Assembly: GCF_003710915.1 (NCBI RefSeq)
Contig: NZ_RHHR01000009.1
Span: forward strand, 237,459 to 301,458
Direction: 5' to 3'
From: Brevibacillus invocatus
GTDB taxonomy: Bacteria; Bacillota; Bacilli; Brevibacillales; Brevibacillaceae
Length of the DNA stretch: 64,000 bases
Below are positions 1 through 8,395 of the stretch, piece by piece. The notes beneath the pieces were generated by a model, which was not told where the DNA came from, searched no databases, and worked only from the letters and a program-made list of their open reading frames with translations. Position numbers and translations under genes: made by a program. Within the stretch, counting starts at the first letter, position 1, and every line of letters begins with the position of its first letter.

Positions 1-891
1 TTTAACCGCGTTCTCTTTGTTCTTGCTGTGCTTGGTCAAACCAACCCCGCTAATGTTGAGATGCGTACCCGTAGTTTCCTGGTTTGGAAAGAAGACGCCG
101 ATTTTCTCACTCGCCTTTACCTCTTCCGGGTCTTTGGAATTCATCATTTGGCCCACATAATACGTATTCATGATGGCTACATCACCCACTCCGGCAGCGA
201 TCGCTTTCGCCTGGTCACGATCTCCGCCTTCAGGGTCACGGCTCATGTTGGCCACAATTCCCTTTGCCCATTCTTCTGTCTTCTCTTCACCATTGAGCTC
301 TATCAAGGATGCGACCAGCGATTGGTTATACATGCTGCTGGAAGAACGGACCAACACTTTTCCCTTCCATTGATCGTTAGCCAGGTCCTCATAGGTAGAG
401 AGCTGCTCTGGCTTTACACGTTCTTTCGAGTAGGCGATAATTCTGGCACGCGTAGATAATCCGATCCATTGGTTATCTTTATCACGGTATTTCTCGGCTA
501 CTTGCGCATTCACGAGATCAGACTGCACGGGCTGCAGGACGTCGCTTTCCTTGGCGTTGTTCAAGACACCGCCGTCCACTGTAATAAACAAGTCGGCTGG
601 AGAGTTCTTTCCTTCACGCTTCAATCGTTCAATCAACTCTTCTGCCTTGCCTTTTACCACATTTACCTTGATGCCCGTAGCATCGGTAAAGTTTTTATAG
701 AGCACATCATCCACTTCATAATGTCTAGCGGTATAAATATTGACTTCCTGATCTTTGGCTGGTGCAGTGGCATTCGCATTTTCCTTTTGTGCCGGCTGCC
801 CTTGTTCCTGTGATCCAGCCCCGCATCCAGCAAGTAGACTAGTCGCTAAGAATGCTGCAAAAATTTTAGAGAAAACAGTGTGACGCTTCAT
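1..891 (-). CDS. Ferric iron ABC transporter substrate-binding lipoprotein (partial, runs off left edge)
   Basis: Reading from an ATG at 891 toward position 1 gives 297 codons without a stop, so the C-terminus lies outside the window. The product starts with a lipoprotein signal (basic MKRH, hydrophobic stretch, LLAGCGAG lipobox) and continues with NIYTARHYEVDD, the opening of FutA/FbpA/IdiA-type ferric iron binding proteins. These bind Fe(III) outside the membrane and deliver it to an ABC permease. Later segments (LFITVDGG, STRARIIAYSKERV, YYVGQMMNS) also fit that family; the last two supply tyrosines of the kind that ligate iron. A Fur box lies directly upstream. The matching permease and ATPase would lie to the left of the window. 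Confidence 0.88.
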   Translation of the reverse strand, partial: MKRHTVFSKIFAAFLATSLLAGCGAGSQEQGQPAQKENANATAPAKDQEVNIYTARHYEVDDVLYKNFTDATGIKVNVVKGKAEELIERLKREGKNSPADLFITVDGGVLNNAKESDVLQPVQSDLVNAQVAEKYRDKDNQWIGLSTRARIIAYSKERVKPEQLSTYEDLANDQWKGKVLVRSSSSMYNQSLVASLIELNGEEKTEEWAKGIVANMSRDPEGGDRDQAKAIAAGVGDVAIMNTYYVGQMMNSKDPEEVKASEKIGVFFPNQETTGTHLNISGVGLTKHSKNKENAVK

Positions 892-922
892 CGTATATAT
901 CCTCCCCGATCTAACATGAAAA

Positions 923-937
923 CAATTCTCATTATCA
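923..937 (-). promoter_or_regulatory. Fur box upstream of ferric iron binding protein gene
   Basis: Read on the minus strand the 15-mer is TGATAATGAGAATTG, a good match to the Bacillus Fur consensus TGATAATNATTATCA in its left half. It lies about 32 bp upstream of the start codon, where Fur-Fe(II) would block transcription under iron sufficiency. Confidence 0.7.
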
Positions 938-1030
938 ATGAATAAAATCATACACACTTTTCAGCGTAATGTCAATCTATATTGATTTCTTCAACATGAT
1001 TGCAACTATGAAAATCTTCTACGTGAAAGA

Positions 1031-2026
1031 CTACCATTTCACGTTGTTCAATACTTCGTTTGCCATTTGTGCAGTGGATTCCAGTCCGCCACCGGAGAGG
1101 TACCAGTAGTTCGCATCGAGGTAAACGATGTTTCCATCTTTAAACGCTTTCGTGTTTTTCACCAGGTCGTTCTCAATCAGCTGCTTAGCGGTAGAAGCAG
1201 CACCTTCGTTGATTACACCACGGTCTACTACGAACAGATAGTCAGGGTTTTTCTCCATGATATATTCGTTGGAAACGCTTTGTCCGTGAGTCGTTACTTC
1301 AATTTTATCGTCAGCTGCCGCGAAGCCAAACACTTCATGCAAGATACCAAAACGGGATCCTGGACCGTAAGCACTGATTTTTCCTTCGTTCGTCAGGACG
1401 ATCAGGGCTTTCTTGTCTGCTGCAGCACTCGTTTTCTCTTTCAACTGTTTGATGCTCTCATCGATTTTAGCCAATTCTGCATCTACTTCTGCTTCTTTAC
1501 CAAAGATAGTTCCCAGTGTTTTCATGTTTTCAGTGAAAGAAGGCATGTAGTTTTGCGTATCTACACCCAGGAAGATGGTAGGCGCAATTTTGTTCAATTC
1601 TTCATAAGCCTCTTGCTGTCTTCCGGAAATCAGGATAACGTCCGGTTTCATCGCATTGATTTTCTCGAAATCAGGCTCTTTCAGACTGCCTGCATTTTTA
1701 TATTTTGCATCTTCGTATTTTTTCAGATATGGCGGAATGTTCGCTTGCGCTACACCCGTTACTTCAACACCCAGTTTGTCCAGGGAATCCAATACACCAA
1801 AGTCAAACACAACAACGGTTTGAGAGTTCTTTTTCAGTTTTGCTTCACCCAGTTTGTGTTTGATTGTAATTTCCTCAGATTCAACTGCTGGAGCTGTAGC
1901 ATTTGCACTAGTTGCCGGAGCTTCGCTATTGTTTGCTGGTGCAGGCGCTGTCGTTGCAGATCCGCAAGCAGCGGTAAATACAGCCAACAGGCCCGTCATG
2001 AGCAGCATGGATAATTTTTTCTTCAC
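1031..2026 (-). CDS. yclQ: Siderophore-binding lipoprotein, YclQ/FatB type
   Basis: Extracellular lipoprotein that binds an iron-siderophore complex for the YclNOP importer. B. subtilis YclQ takes petrobactin and its precursor. The protein has a signal with lipobox TAACG and then the family landmarks VVVFDFGVLDSLDKLG, GSLKEPDF, PDVILISGRQ, IAPTIFLGVDT, THGQSVSNEYI and YLSGGGLES, which follow YclQ almost residue for residue. I prefer the GTG at 2026 (VKKKLSM), preceded by AGAGGTG six bases away, over the GTG at 2035 that lies inside this ribosome site. It is the last gene of a minus-strand operon after two permeases and an ATPase. The exact siderophore is inferred from homology. Confidence 0.92.
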   Translation of the reverse strand: MKKKLSMLLMTGLLAVFTAACGSATTAPAPANNSEAPATSANATAPAVESEEITIKHKLGEAKLKKNSQTVVVFDFGVLDSLDKLGVEVTGVAQANIPPYLKKYEDAKYKNAGSLKEPDFEKINAMKPDVILISGRQQEAYEELNKIAPTIFLGVDTQNYMPSFTENMKTLGTIFGKEAEVDAELAKIDESIKQLKEKTSAAADKKALIVLTNEGKISAYGPGSRFGILHEVFGFAAADDKIEVTTHGQSVSNEYIMEKNPDYLFVVDRGVINEGAASTAKQLIENDLVKNTKAFKDGNIVYLDANYWYLSGGGLESTAQMANEVLNNVKW

Positions 2027-2137
2027 TTCTATCACCTCTATAAAATAGTTGGTACTTATTTAAAATTATTGATGGAAATAGAGCGCGCGCTTGCCAGACC
2101 TCCACCATAATAATTTTACGAACAGGGAGCAGATTGC

Positions 2138-2896
2138 TTACGCGTAATACACGCAGATTTTATTCTGATCGATGTCCTCGATCTGAATATCCATGTCATA
2201 GACACTTTTCAAAATGTGCGAGTTGATGATCCTGTCTGTCTCGCCTTCCTCCACTACCTTGCCATCCTTCAGAGCGACAATGTAGTCCGAGTAGCAAGAG
2301 GCAAAGTTGATATCATGAATGACGATAATCACAGTCTTGCCCAGCTCATCGACCAGTCTTCGCAGCACCTTCATGATCTGAACGGAGTGCTTCATATCCA
2401 GATTGTTCAGCGGCTCATCCAAGAGTATGTACTCTGTGTTTTGAGCAATAACCATCGCGATATAGGCCCGTTGTTTTTGACCGCCACTCAATTGATCCAG
2501 AAACTTGTGCTGGATATCCTCGAGCTCCATGTAGCGAATCGCTTCATCTACATGCTTCCAGTCTTCTTGGGTCAGGTTTCCTTGTGAATAAGGGAAGCGC
2601 CCAAAGCTTACGAGCTCGCGAATCGTCAAACGAATCGTGATGTGATTGGACTGCTTCAGGATGGAGATCTTCTTGGCCAAGTCCTGACTCTTGGACTTGC
2701 TGATATCCTGACCCTCCAGCAAAATTTCTCCCTGATCCTTCGTGAGCAGTCGGCTGATCATGGACAGCAAGGTACTTTTCCCCGCTCCATTGGGCCCGAT
2801 AAAGGACGTGATTTTGCCCTTCGAAATCTTCAGGGAAACATCCTCGACGACATATTTGTTGCTGTAGCGTTTCGAGACATTTTTTACTTCTATCAT
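2138..2896 (-). CDS. yclP: Siderophore ABC transporter ATP-binding protein, YclP type
   Basis: Cytoplasmic ATPase that powers iron-siderophore import. It has Walker A GPNGAGKST, signature LSGGQKQR, Walker B YILLDEP and the H-loop IVIHD. The 252-residue length and the short D-loop region are typical of FepC/FhuC-class ATPases. Its start overlaps the end of the preceding permease gene by four bases (ATGA type), implying translational coupling. About 110 bp separate it from yclQ downstream, which keeps its own ribosome site. Confidence 0.94.
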   Translation of the reverse strand: MIEVKNVSKRYSNKYVVEDVSLKISKGKITSFIGPNGAGKSTLLSMISRLLTKDQGEILLEGQDISKSKSQDLAKKISILKQSNHITIRLTIRELVSFGRFPYSQGNLTQEDWKHVDEAIRYMELEDIQHKFLDQLSGGQKQRAYIAMVIAQNTEYILLDEPLNNLDMKHSVQIMKVLRRLVDELGKTVIIVIHDINFASCYSDYIVALKDGKVVEEGETDRIINSHILKSVYDMDIQIEDIDQNKICVYYA

Positions 2897-3834
2897 GATT
2901 TATTCTCCTTTAGCAGAAGATAAATGAAGTAAACTCCACCGATAAAGTTGACGATGACACTGATCGTAGTCGAGAACGTAAATACTCTTTCGACGATCAG
3001 CAATCCGCCCACCAAGGCGATAATGCTGACCAGTGAGGCACCCATGAGCAAATGCTTGTGCCGGTAGGTCTTCATAAACTGATAAGCGACGTTGGCTACG
3101 AGCAGTCCCAGGAAAGTAATCGGTCCAACCAGTGCAGTCGCGATCGATACGAGGATCGCGATCACAATCAACAGCCGCTTTACCACATAATCGTAATCTA
3201 CACCCAAATTGATTGCCTCATCCCTGCCCAATGAAAGGACATCGAGATACTTGAGAAAAGGTCTGAGGTAGAAACCGATGGCGATGACCAGACCGCAGCT
3301 GATGATCAGCAGGTCGGTATTCACATTGTTAAAGCTGGCAAACATGCGGTCCTGCACAATCATAAATTCATTTGGATCAATCAGCACTTGCAGGAAGGAC
3401 GAAAGACTGTTGAACAAGGTGCCGAAGATCAAGCCAATCAATAGAAGGAAGTAGATGTTTCTTCCCTCTCGTTTGAACAGCAATTTATACAAAAGAGTGG
3501 CGAACAAAACCATCAAACCGACGGAAATGATAAAGTTGATATTTTTGTCCATCGCTGTGCGACTTGCAGATCCTAGCACGAAGATGACGAAGGTCTGGAT
3601 AAACATATAGAGGGAATCCAAACCGATGATGCTCGGCGTTAAAATCCGGTTGTTCGTAATCGTTTGAAAAATGACAGTGGAGATGGCGATTACACTACCT
3701 GTTAAGATAATGGCCAGGATTTTCTTAAAGCGTCTTGGCAGGACATAATCCCAGTTGCCACCCGCATCGATCATCATAAATATGGCTATCAACACAACGG
3801 ATATGAGCGCTAGTACCCCAATTTTTGCTTTCAT
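2893..3834 (-). CDS. yclO: Siderophore ABC transporter permease, YclO type
   Basis: Integral membrane subunit of the FecCD/BtuC permease family. It is 313 residues long with roughly nine hydrophobic segments. The cytoplasmic coupling segment LGRDEAINLGVDYDYVVKRLL and the following GPITFLGLLVAN are characteristic of this family. It starts four bases inside the end of yclN and ends four bases inside yclP, so the three are coupled. It would form the heterodimeric channel with YclN. Confidence 0.92.
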   Translation of the reverse strand: MKAKIGVLALISVVLIAIFMMIDAGGNWDYVLPRRFKKILAIILTGSVIAISTVIFQTITNNRILTPSIIGLDSLYMFIQTFVIFVLGSASRTAMDKNINFIISVGLMVLFATLLYKLLFKREGRNIYFLLLIGLIFGTLFNSLSSFLQVLIDPNEFMIVQDRMFASFNNVNTDLLIISCGLVIAIGFYLRPFLKYLDVLSLGRDEAINLGVDYDYVVKRLLIVIAILVSIATALVGPITFLGLLVANVAYQFMKTYRHKHLLMGASLVSIIALVGGLLIVERVFTFSTTISVIVNFIGGVYFIYLLLKENKS

Positions 3835-4784
3835 CGTTCATATGCCCTTCTTCTCATGAGTAAGAAAATGAAAATTCCGCTGCCGATGACGCCTACCATC
3901 AAGCCAATCGAGATTTCGTACGGGAAAATGATCAGACGCCCCAAGATATCGCAGGCCAGTACAAAGACTGCTCCCAGCAAGGCAGTATGCGCCAAGCTTT
4001 TCTTCAGGTTATCACCCAGGTACAGCGTCACGATGTTCGGGATAATCAATCCCAAAAACGGAATAGTTCCCACTGTAAGAATGACCACAGAGGTTATCAT
4101 CGCCACGATCGTCAAGCCGACATTCACAACTTGCTTATAATTCAGGCCAAGGTTAATGGAGAACTCTTCGCCCATTCCAGCAATCGTAAACTTGTTGGCA
4201 AACAAATACGCAATGATGACGAGCGGGATACTAATGTATAGAAGCTCGTAGCTGCCTTTCAGGATGGAGGAGAAATCTCCATGCAGCCACGCGCCAATAT
4301 TTTGTAGCAAATCGTACTTGTAAGCGAAGAACGTCGTGATCGAACCAACGATATTACCAAACATCAATCCGACCAACGGAATAAAGATGGTGTCCTTGAA
4401 CTTCACGCGATCCAGGATCTTCATGAAGATAATGGTACCGAGCAAGGCAAAGGCGAAAGCGACAACCAGCCTGAGCAATGGTGGCGCATCCGTAAATATC
4501 AGCATGGCAATCAAAATACCGAACCGCGCAGAGTCCTCTGTCCCTGCTGTCGTCGGAGAAACAAATTTGTTTCGCGTGAGCTGCTGCATGATCAGACCCG
4601 CGATACTCATGCTGATCCCTGCGATAATGATGCTGATCAATCGAGGGATTCGGCTGATCCACAAAATTTGCGTGGATTCTTCAGTCAAATCAAACAAATC
4701 GAGTGGCGAAATGTCCTTAACCCCGATAAACAATGAAACAAATGATAATGCGATGAGCAATACAACCAGATATCTTATCTTCAT
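3831..4784 (-). CDS. yclN: Siderophore ABC transporter permease, YclN type
   Basis: First gene of the iron importer operon and partner permease of YclO. It belongs to the FecCD family, with the motifs IAGISMSIAGLIMQQLTRN (N-terminal), LGLNYKQV and GTIPFLGLIIPN. An upstream in-frame ATG at 4850 exists, but that extension would run through the Fur boxes. The ATG at 4784 (MKIRYLVVLL) has GAGGAAA eight bases before it, so I use 4784 (317 aa). Iron regulation is expected from the two Fur-like sites upstream. Confidence 0.9.
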   Translation of the reverse strand: MKIRYLVVLLIALSFVSLFIGVKDISPLDLFDLTEESTQILWISRIPRLISIIIAGISMSIAGLIMQQLTRNKFVSPTTAGTEDSARFGILIAMLIFTDAPPLLRLVVAFAFALLGTIIFMKILDRVKFKDTIFIPLVGLMFGNIVGSITTFFAYKYDLLQNIGAWLHGDFSSILKGSYELLYISIPLVIIAYLFANKFTIAGMGEEFSINLGLNYKQVVNVGLTIVAMITSVVILTVGTIPFLGLIIPNIVTLYLGDNLKKSLAHTALLGAVFVLACDILGRLIIFPYEISIGLMVGVIGSGIFIFLLMRRRAYER

Positions 4785-4834
4785 AAGCGTTTCCTCGGAA
4801 TCAAGGTGAATTTTGGATAGAGTCTCAGTGATAA

Positions 4835-4871
4835 AGATACTCGTTATCAATAATATCGATATTCATTCTCA
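4835..4871 (-). promoter_or_regulatory. Two Fur-like boxes in front of the yclNOPQ operon
   Basis: Minus-strand sites TGATAACGAGTATCT (4835-4849) and TGAGAATGAATATCG (4857-4871) each resemble TGATAATNATTATCA with three to four mismatches. They lie 50-90 bp before the yclN start. Tandem Fur sites are common at siderophore importer promoters. Confidence 0.6.
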
Positions 4872-4967
4872 ATTAAAGGTCTTACAGTAGTTATATTAGC
4901 ATTTTCGAATAGCATGTTAAAGTCTTTTTTATATTCCAGCCAAAATCTTTATGAACAACCGATTAAA

Positions 4968-4992
4968 GCCGCCACCTCATCGAGGCAGCGGC
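4968..4992 (-). terminator. Probable terminator after the DUF4097 lipoprotein gene
   Basis: GCCGC and CCTC arms pair with GAGG and GCGGC around an ATC loop, with two mismatches. The hairpin begins six bases past the stop codon at 4999. The T-run after it on the minus strand is short, so efficiency is uncertain. Confidence 0.5.
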
Positions 4993-4998
4993 CTTTTC

Positions 4999-5745
4999 TC
5001 ACTGTTCGGTCCAGGACCCTTTGATATTTTTGACTGCTTTATCTCCAGACCCCTTCTCTTCAAGCGTTACGTTCCCATCGACACCATCAATGATAAGATC
5101 CCCGCTATCATCCCAGATCGTGAGGTCACCTGTATGATTGTTGATGTGAATATTACCTGATTGATCTTGAAGCTGCATATCCCCACTTGTATTTTTCAGT
5201 TTCATATCGCCCGACTCGTCGTTGATCAGCTTGATGTTGCTTGCATTGGTCACTTGTAAGTCTCCTGACTGATCATGCGCCTCCAATTCCCCGGATACAT
5301 TTGAAATCTTCAAATCTCCGGAATCATCGTGCACGACCAAAGGGCCTTCTAAATCCTTGATCTCGGTATCGCCTGAACCATCCTTGACCATCATGCTCAT
5401 TGCGGCAGGCACCGTGACTGTCAGGCTCACCTCAAGACTTCTGAGCCCAAATCCCGCCGTATCGTCCAGCACAAGCTTTGCTGTATTGCCTTCCTGTTCC
5501 AGCGTAAAGAGGATATCTTCCTCGCTTACATTTTGGCTTCTCTTGATAGTGGCTTTTGCCTGAATGGAGCTGGCTTCCTTGTCACCAATGATAGTCAACT
5601 CCCCGAAGCCGGTCTCCACCTCCAAGCTTTCAATCGCAGAGGCAGGCAGCTCCAATTCCCTATGCTCTTTTACTCTATCGAATTGACATCCTGATGCCAG
5701 AACGGCTCCTGCAAGCAGCATGCACAACCATCCCATTGCCTTCAT
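4999..5745 (-). CDS. DUF4097 beta-helical lipoprotein
   Basis: A 248-aa lipoprotein (signal with lipobox LASGC at residues 16-20) whose body is a run of SGD-containing repeats (DSGDLKISNVSGELEAHDQSGDLQVTN and so on), about 20 residues each. This is the DUF4097 / putative adhesin beta-solenoid pattern of LiaG-like proteins. Such proteins sit on the outer face of the membrane and are often tied to cell-envelope stress modules, but no catalytic role is known. The gene shares strand with the GAP1 gene upstream, separated by about 200 bp. I see no evidence that it belongs to that operon; it has its own ribosome-site-like GGGGGAG and a hairpin after it. Confidence 0.8.
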   Translation of the reverse strand: MKAMGWLCMLLAGAVLASGCQFDRVKEHRELELPASAIESLEVETGFGELTIIGDKEASSIQAKATIKRSQNVSEEDILFTLEQEGNTAKLVLDDTAGFGLRSLEVSLTVTVPAAMSMMVKDGSGDTEIKDLEGPLVVHDDSGDLKISNVSGELEAHDQSGDLQVTNASNIKLINDESGDMKLKNTSGDMQLQDQSGNIHINNHTGDLTIWDDSGDLIIDGVDGNVTLEEKGSGDKAVKNIKGSWTEQ

Positions 5746-5950
5746 TTTTGATTCATTCTCCCCCGAACGTAGTGGATGTATCTCCCTGTCACTATCGTAG
5801 CATCGACCAGTACGGGAGAAATCAGCCGCTCGAGGTGTTTCTAAGTCCGTCTGCAGTTGGAGATCATCGGCTGATTCGTTATGGATTGTTTGGCTCAGTC
5901 ACCGGTTCTTGCGTCTGGTCTGGCGGAGAATTCTCACTCACCGGAACCAG

Positions 5951-8395
5951 CTAAACAGGTTCAATCTGTGGATCGAGCAAGAGCTTGTACACCGGAACCA
6001 CCTCAATTGGCTGTGGTGGTCTGACTGGCACTGTTTGTCCATCACCCTCAGCAGGTTGCGGCTGAGTGGACGGCAGCGGATCAGGCTGCAAGAGCAGGTA
6101 ACCGCTAACAGCACCAGCGGCAACCAGCAGGATCAATCCCGAGACAATCGTGCCTTTACTGCGAAAAAATTTGACCAAAGGATGCGTCGTCTCGCTGCGC
6201 ACTTCGTCCAGCATGTTGCGGAAGTCTGCATTGCGAATCGCATACCAGCGTTTGCGCCATTCTTTGCTACGCAGCCGGCTCCCTTTGTCTTCCCGGAAAA
6301 ACGACTTGAGCGCACCCCTGAATGGTGGTTCCATATACTTTCCTTCAAAAAACATCCGTTGTGTCATCGCCCACTGGAGGAACGATAGCAGCGCTTCATC
6401 CCCGCCCTTTTGATGCACGAATGCGATCATTTCCCCATAGCGGAAGCTGGTGCGCTCAAGGTCCCCTGCGTTGTAGAAAACAAGAGCAACCTTGGAAAAG
6501 CTCTCTTCCCCAAGGAGACTGTCCAGCATGTTCTGAAGCAGTCTCTGCTGGTTTTCGATATCACGCGCATCCCACTTGCGGAAAAACTCCTCCGGCCGCG
6601 GTGTCGTCGTCAGCTCTTCCAACGAAGCCAGATTCATCATCATGTCCAGCTTGTTGCGGCCTTCCAGGTCGAGTCCGTAAAAAAAGGTCTGCGGCTTCTC
6701 TTCCAGAAGAGACAAAACCGTATCAAAGCCTTGTTTGGACAGCGAAGTCAACTCGATGCGCTTCAGCAAGGCCTTGTCCACTTCGTCCACCAATTCCTCC
6801 GCATAGCTGGGTGAACCGGCAAACGTCGCGAAAAAGTGATGAATATGTAACACCGCATCCAGCTTGTTTCGTTCCTCTGCCAACAGATTGAGCAGCTTGG
6901 GTATAGTCGTGGATGCGAAGAAGGCATGTCGGATGGCTTGTGGTGCATTTTTTGCCCAGAACTCAATCTCCTTGAGCATCTGGGGAATATCCGCAACTGC
7001 CTTCAGTCTCTCCGTGAGATAGTCTTCAAACAACGGCTTCACAATGAGCTTGATGGCAAACACATTGCGCATCAGGGAGCCAAACAGATCACGCTGGCTG
7101 CTTAAAAACTTGTACACATCGGAAACGTATCCATCCTTGTGTGCGTTCTTTCCCTTCAACAGTACGTCGATCAAATATTGAATCGTCTCCGCCTTCGCGA
7201 CATCATTGCGTGCGACATCATAAGAATCGATCATTTGCTTGACCACTTCCAGCTCCGGCCATTTCTGTTGTGCCAGTGCTTGGGACTCTGCTTGGAACAG
7301 CTTGCCCATCAGGTCGTACAAGCGGTTCTTCTGGATAAGTCCTGTCTGCCGCAGATAGCTGTTCAACAACTGCCAGATTGCCGTACGATTCCGTTCATAG
7401 ACCGACATGCGTCCCTGTTCAATCAGGTAAAGCGCACACAGCTCGTAGTAAGTCACCAGGTTCAGAGCGACAGAACGCTCAGCCCCCTGCAACACTTCCT
7501 CGCAAAACGCGTGAAATGAAGCGAGTATCCGCGAATCCTGCAAAAACTCCCAAACGAAGTCGAGGTATTCATGTCTGCCTTCGGTCAATTCCGTGTTCAG
7601 CGAGCGCTGGTTGGCAAGGTCAAACAGAAAATCCTTGTCTCCTTGACCGTTTCCCGGTCGGATGCTGCCTTTTTCCACAAACATGAGATGGATATGCTTT
7701 TTGCTCTGCGGTTCGTTGCTGTAGGTGAGAAACCCAAAATGCCTGCGCATCTCATAAGGCAGGCAGCTATAGATGATTTCCAACAACTGACTCGCCTGTC
7801 TGCTAGCCTCGGCCATTTCCCCTGGCAAGCTGATGAAAACCTTCTTCTTCCCTGACAGGGACATCATGACGGCATGCAGCAATTGCTTGAACAAAGGCTC
7901 ATCAATCCCAAGCCCCTGCAGAAGCTTTTTGTTGTCTAGCTGCTTGCTCGCTGTATAAGGAATGGCCTCCAGCGCAGGAAGATCCTTGCTCGCTGCATCA
8001 TCGACCTGCTGCTGAAAGGATTGAACGCTGAAGATACGGGCTGGTTCCTTGATGAACACATCGCTTGCTTCAGCAGGAATCACGTAGTTATGGCTAAAGA
8101 ACGTATTGCGCTGTCCGGTAAAATCGGCACCGACAAACACGCTCTGCCCGAGCACCAGCTCTCCAGATTCCGCGCGAAAGCAAACCAATGCTTTGGGATA
8201 TTGCGACAAGTCTGTCTCTGCTCGTTCCTGCAGTTGGCGAGGAGCATGGTACACACAAAACGGATGCAAGGTCTTCTTGATAAATTGGTTGTCCAGCCCA
8301 GGTGTTCTGGCGACGGTATCATAGCCTTCATTGGCCCGAAAGATCCCTTGTCGCCCACGGGTGTAATACTGCTGCAAAATGAGCGGCCGACTCAC
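5951..8395 (-). CDS. GAP1-N2-like GTPase-associated membrane protein
   Basis: An 814-aa protein. The first roughly 140 residues (QQYYTRGRQGIFRANEGYDTVARTPGLD, later PKALVCFRAESGELVLGQ and NTFFSHNYVIP) look like the GAP1-N2 domain, the N-terminal domain of GTPase-associated protein 1. The middle is largely helical with no motif I recognise. One membrane helix lies at about 749-769 (GLILLVAAGAVSGYLLL), followed by a proline-rich tail of about 45 residues. The GTG start at 8395 overlaps the TAG of the upstream GTPase gene by one base (TAGTG), so the two are coupled. Context predicts that it is the partner or regulator of that GTPase. Domain name is from memory of the family; function is unknown. 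Confidence 0.75.
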   Translation of the reverse strand: MSRPLILQQYYTRGRQGIFRANEGYDTVARTPGLDNQFIKKTLHPFCVYHAPRQLQERAETDLSQYPKALVCFRAESGELVLGQSVFVGADFTGQRNTFFSHNYVIPAEASDVFIKEPARIFSVQSFQQQVDDAASKDLPALEAIPYTASKQLDNKKLLQGLGIDEPLFKQLLHAVMMSLSGKKKVFISLPGEMAEASRQASQLLEIIYSCLPYEMRRHFGFLTYSNEPQSKKHIHLMFVEKGSIRPGNGQGDKDFLFDLANQRSLNTELTEGRHEYLDFVWEFLQDSRILASFHAFCEEVLQGAERSVALNLVTYYELCALYLIEQGRMSVYERNRTAIWQLLNSYLRQTGLIQKNRLYDLMGKLFQAESQALAQQKWPELEVVKQMIDSYDVARNDVAKAETIQYLIDVLLKGKNAHKDGYVSDVYKFLSSQRDLFGSLMRNVFAIKLIVKPLFEDYLTERLKAVADIPQMLKEIEFWAKNAPQAIRHAFFASTTIPKLLNLLAEERNKLDAVLHIHHFFATFAGSPSYAEELVDEVDKALLKRIELTSLSKQGFDTVLSLLEEKPQTFFYGLDLEGRNKLDMMMNLASLEELTTTPRPEEFFRKWDARDIENQQRLLQNMLDSLLGEESFSKVALVFYNAGDLERTSFRYGEMIAFVHQKGGDEALLSFLQWAMTQRMFFEGKYMEPPFRGALKSFFREDKGSRLRSKEWRKRWYAIRNADFRNMLDEVRSETTHPLVKFFRSKGTIVSGLILLVAAGAVSGYLLLQPDPLPSTQPQPAEGDGQTVPVRPPQPIEVVPVYKLLLDPQIEPV

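Noticed and set aside
2027..2035. GTG at 2035 as start of the siderophore-binding protein
   Set aside because: This codon lies within the AGAGGTG ribosome site of the better GTG start at 2026.
4999..5745. DUF4097 lipoprotein as part of the GAP1/tubulin module
   Set aside because: It is separated by 200 bp with its own ribosome site and hairpin, and its family is common in unrelated envelope-stress loci.
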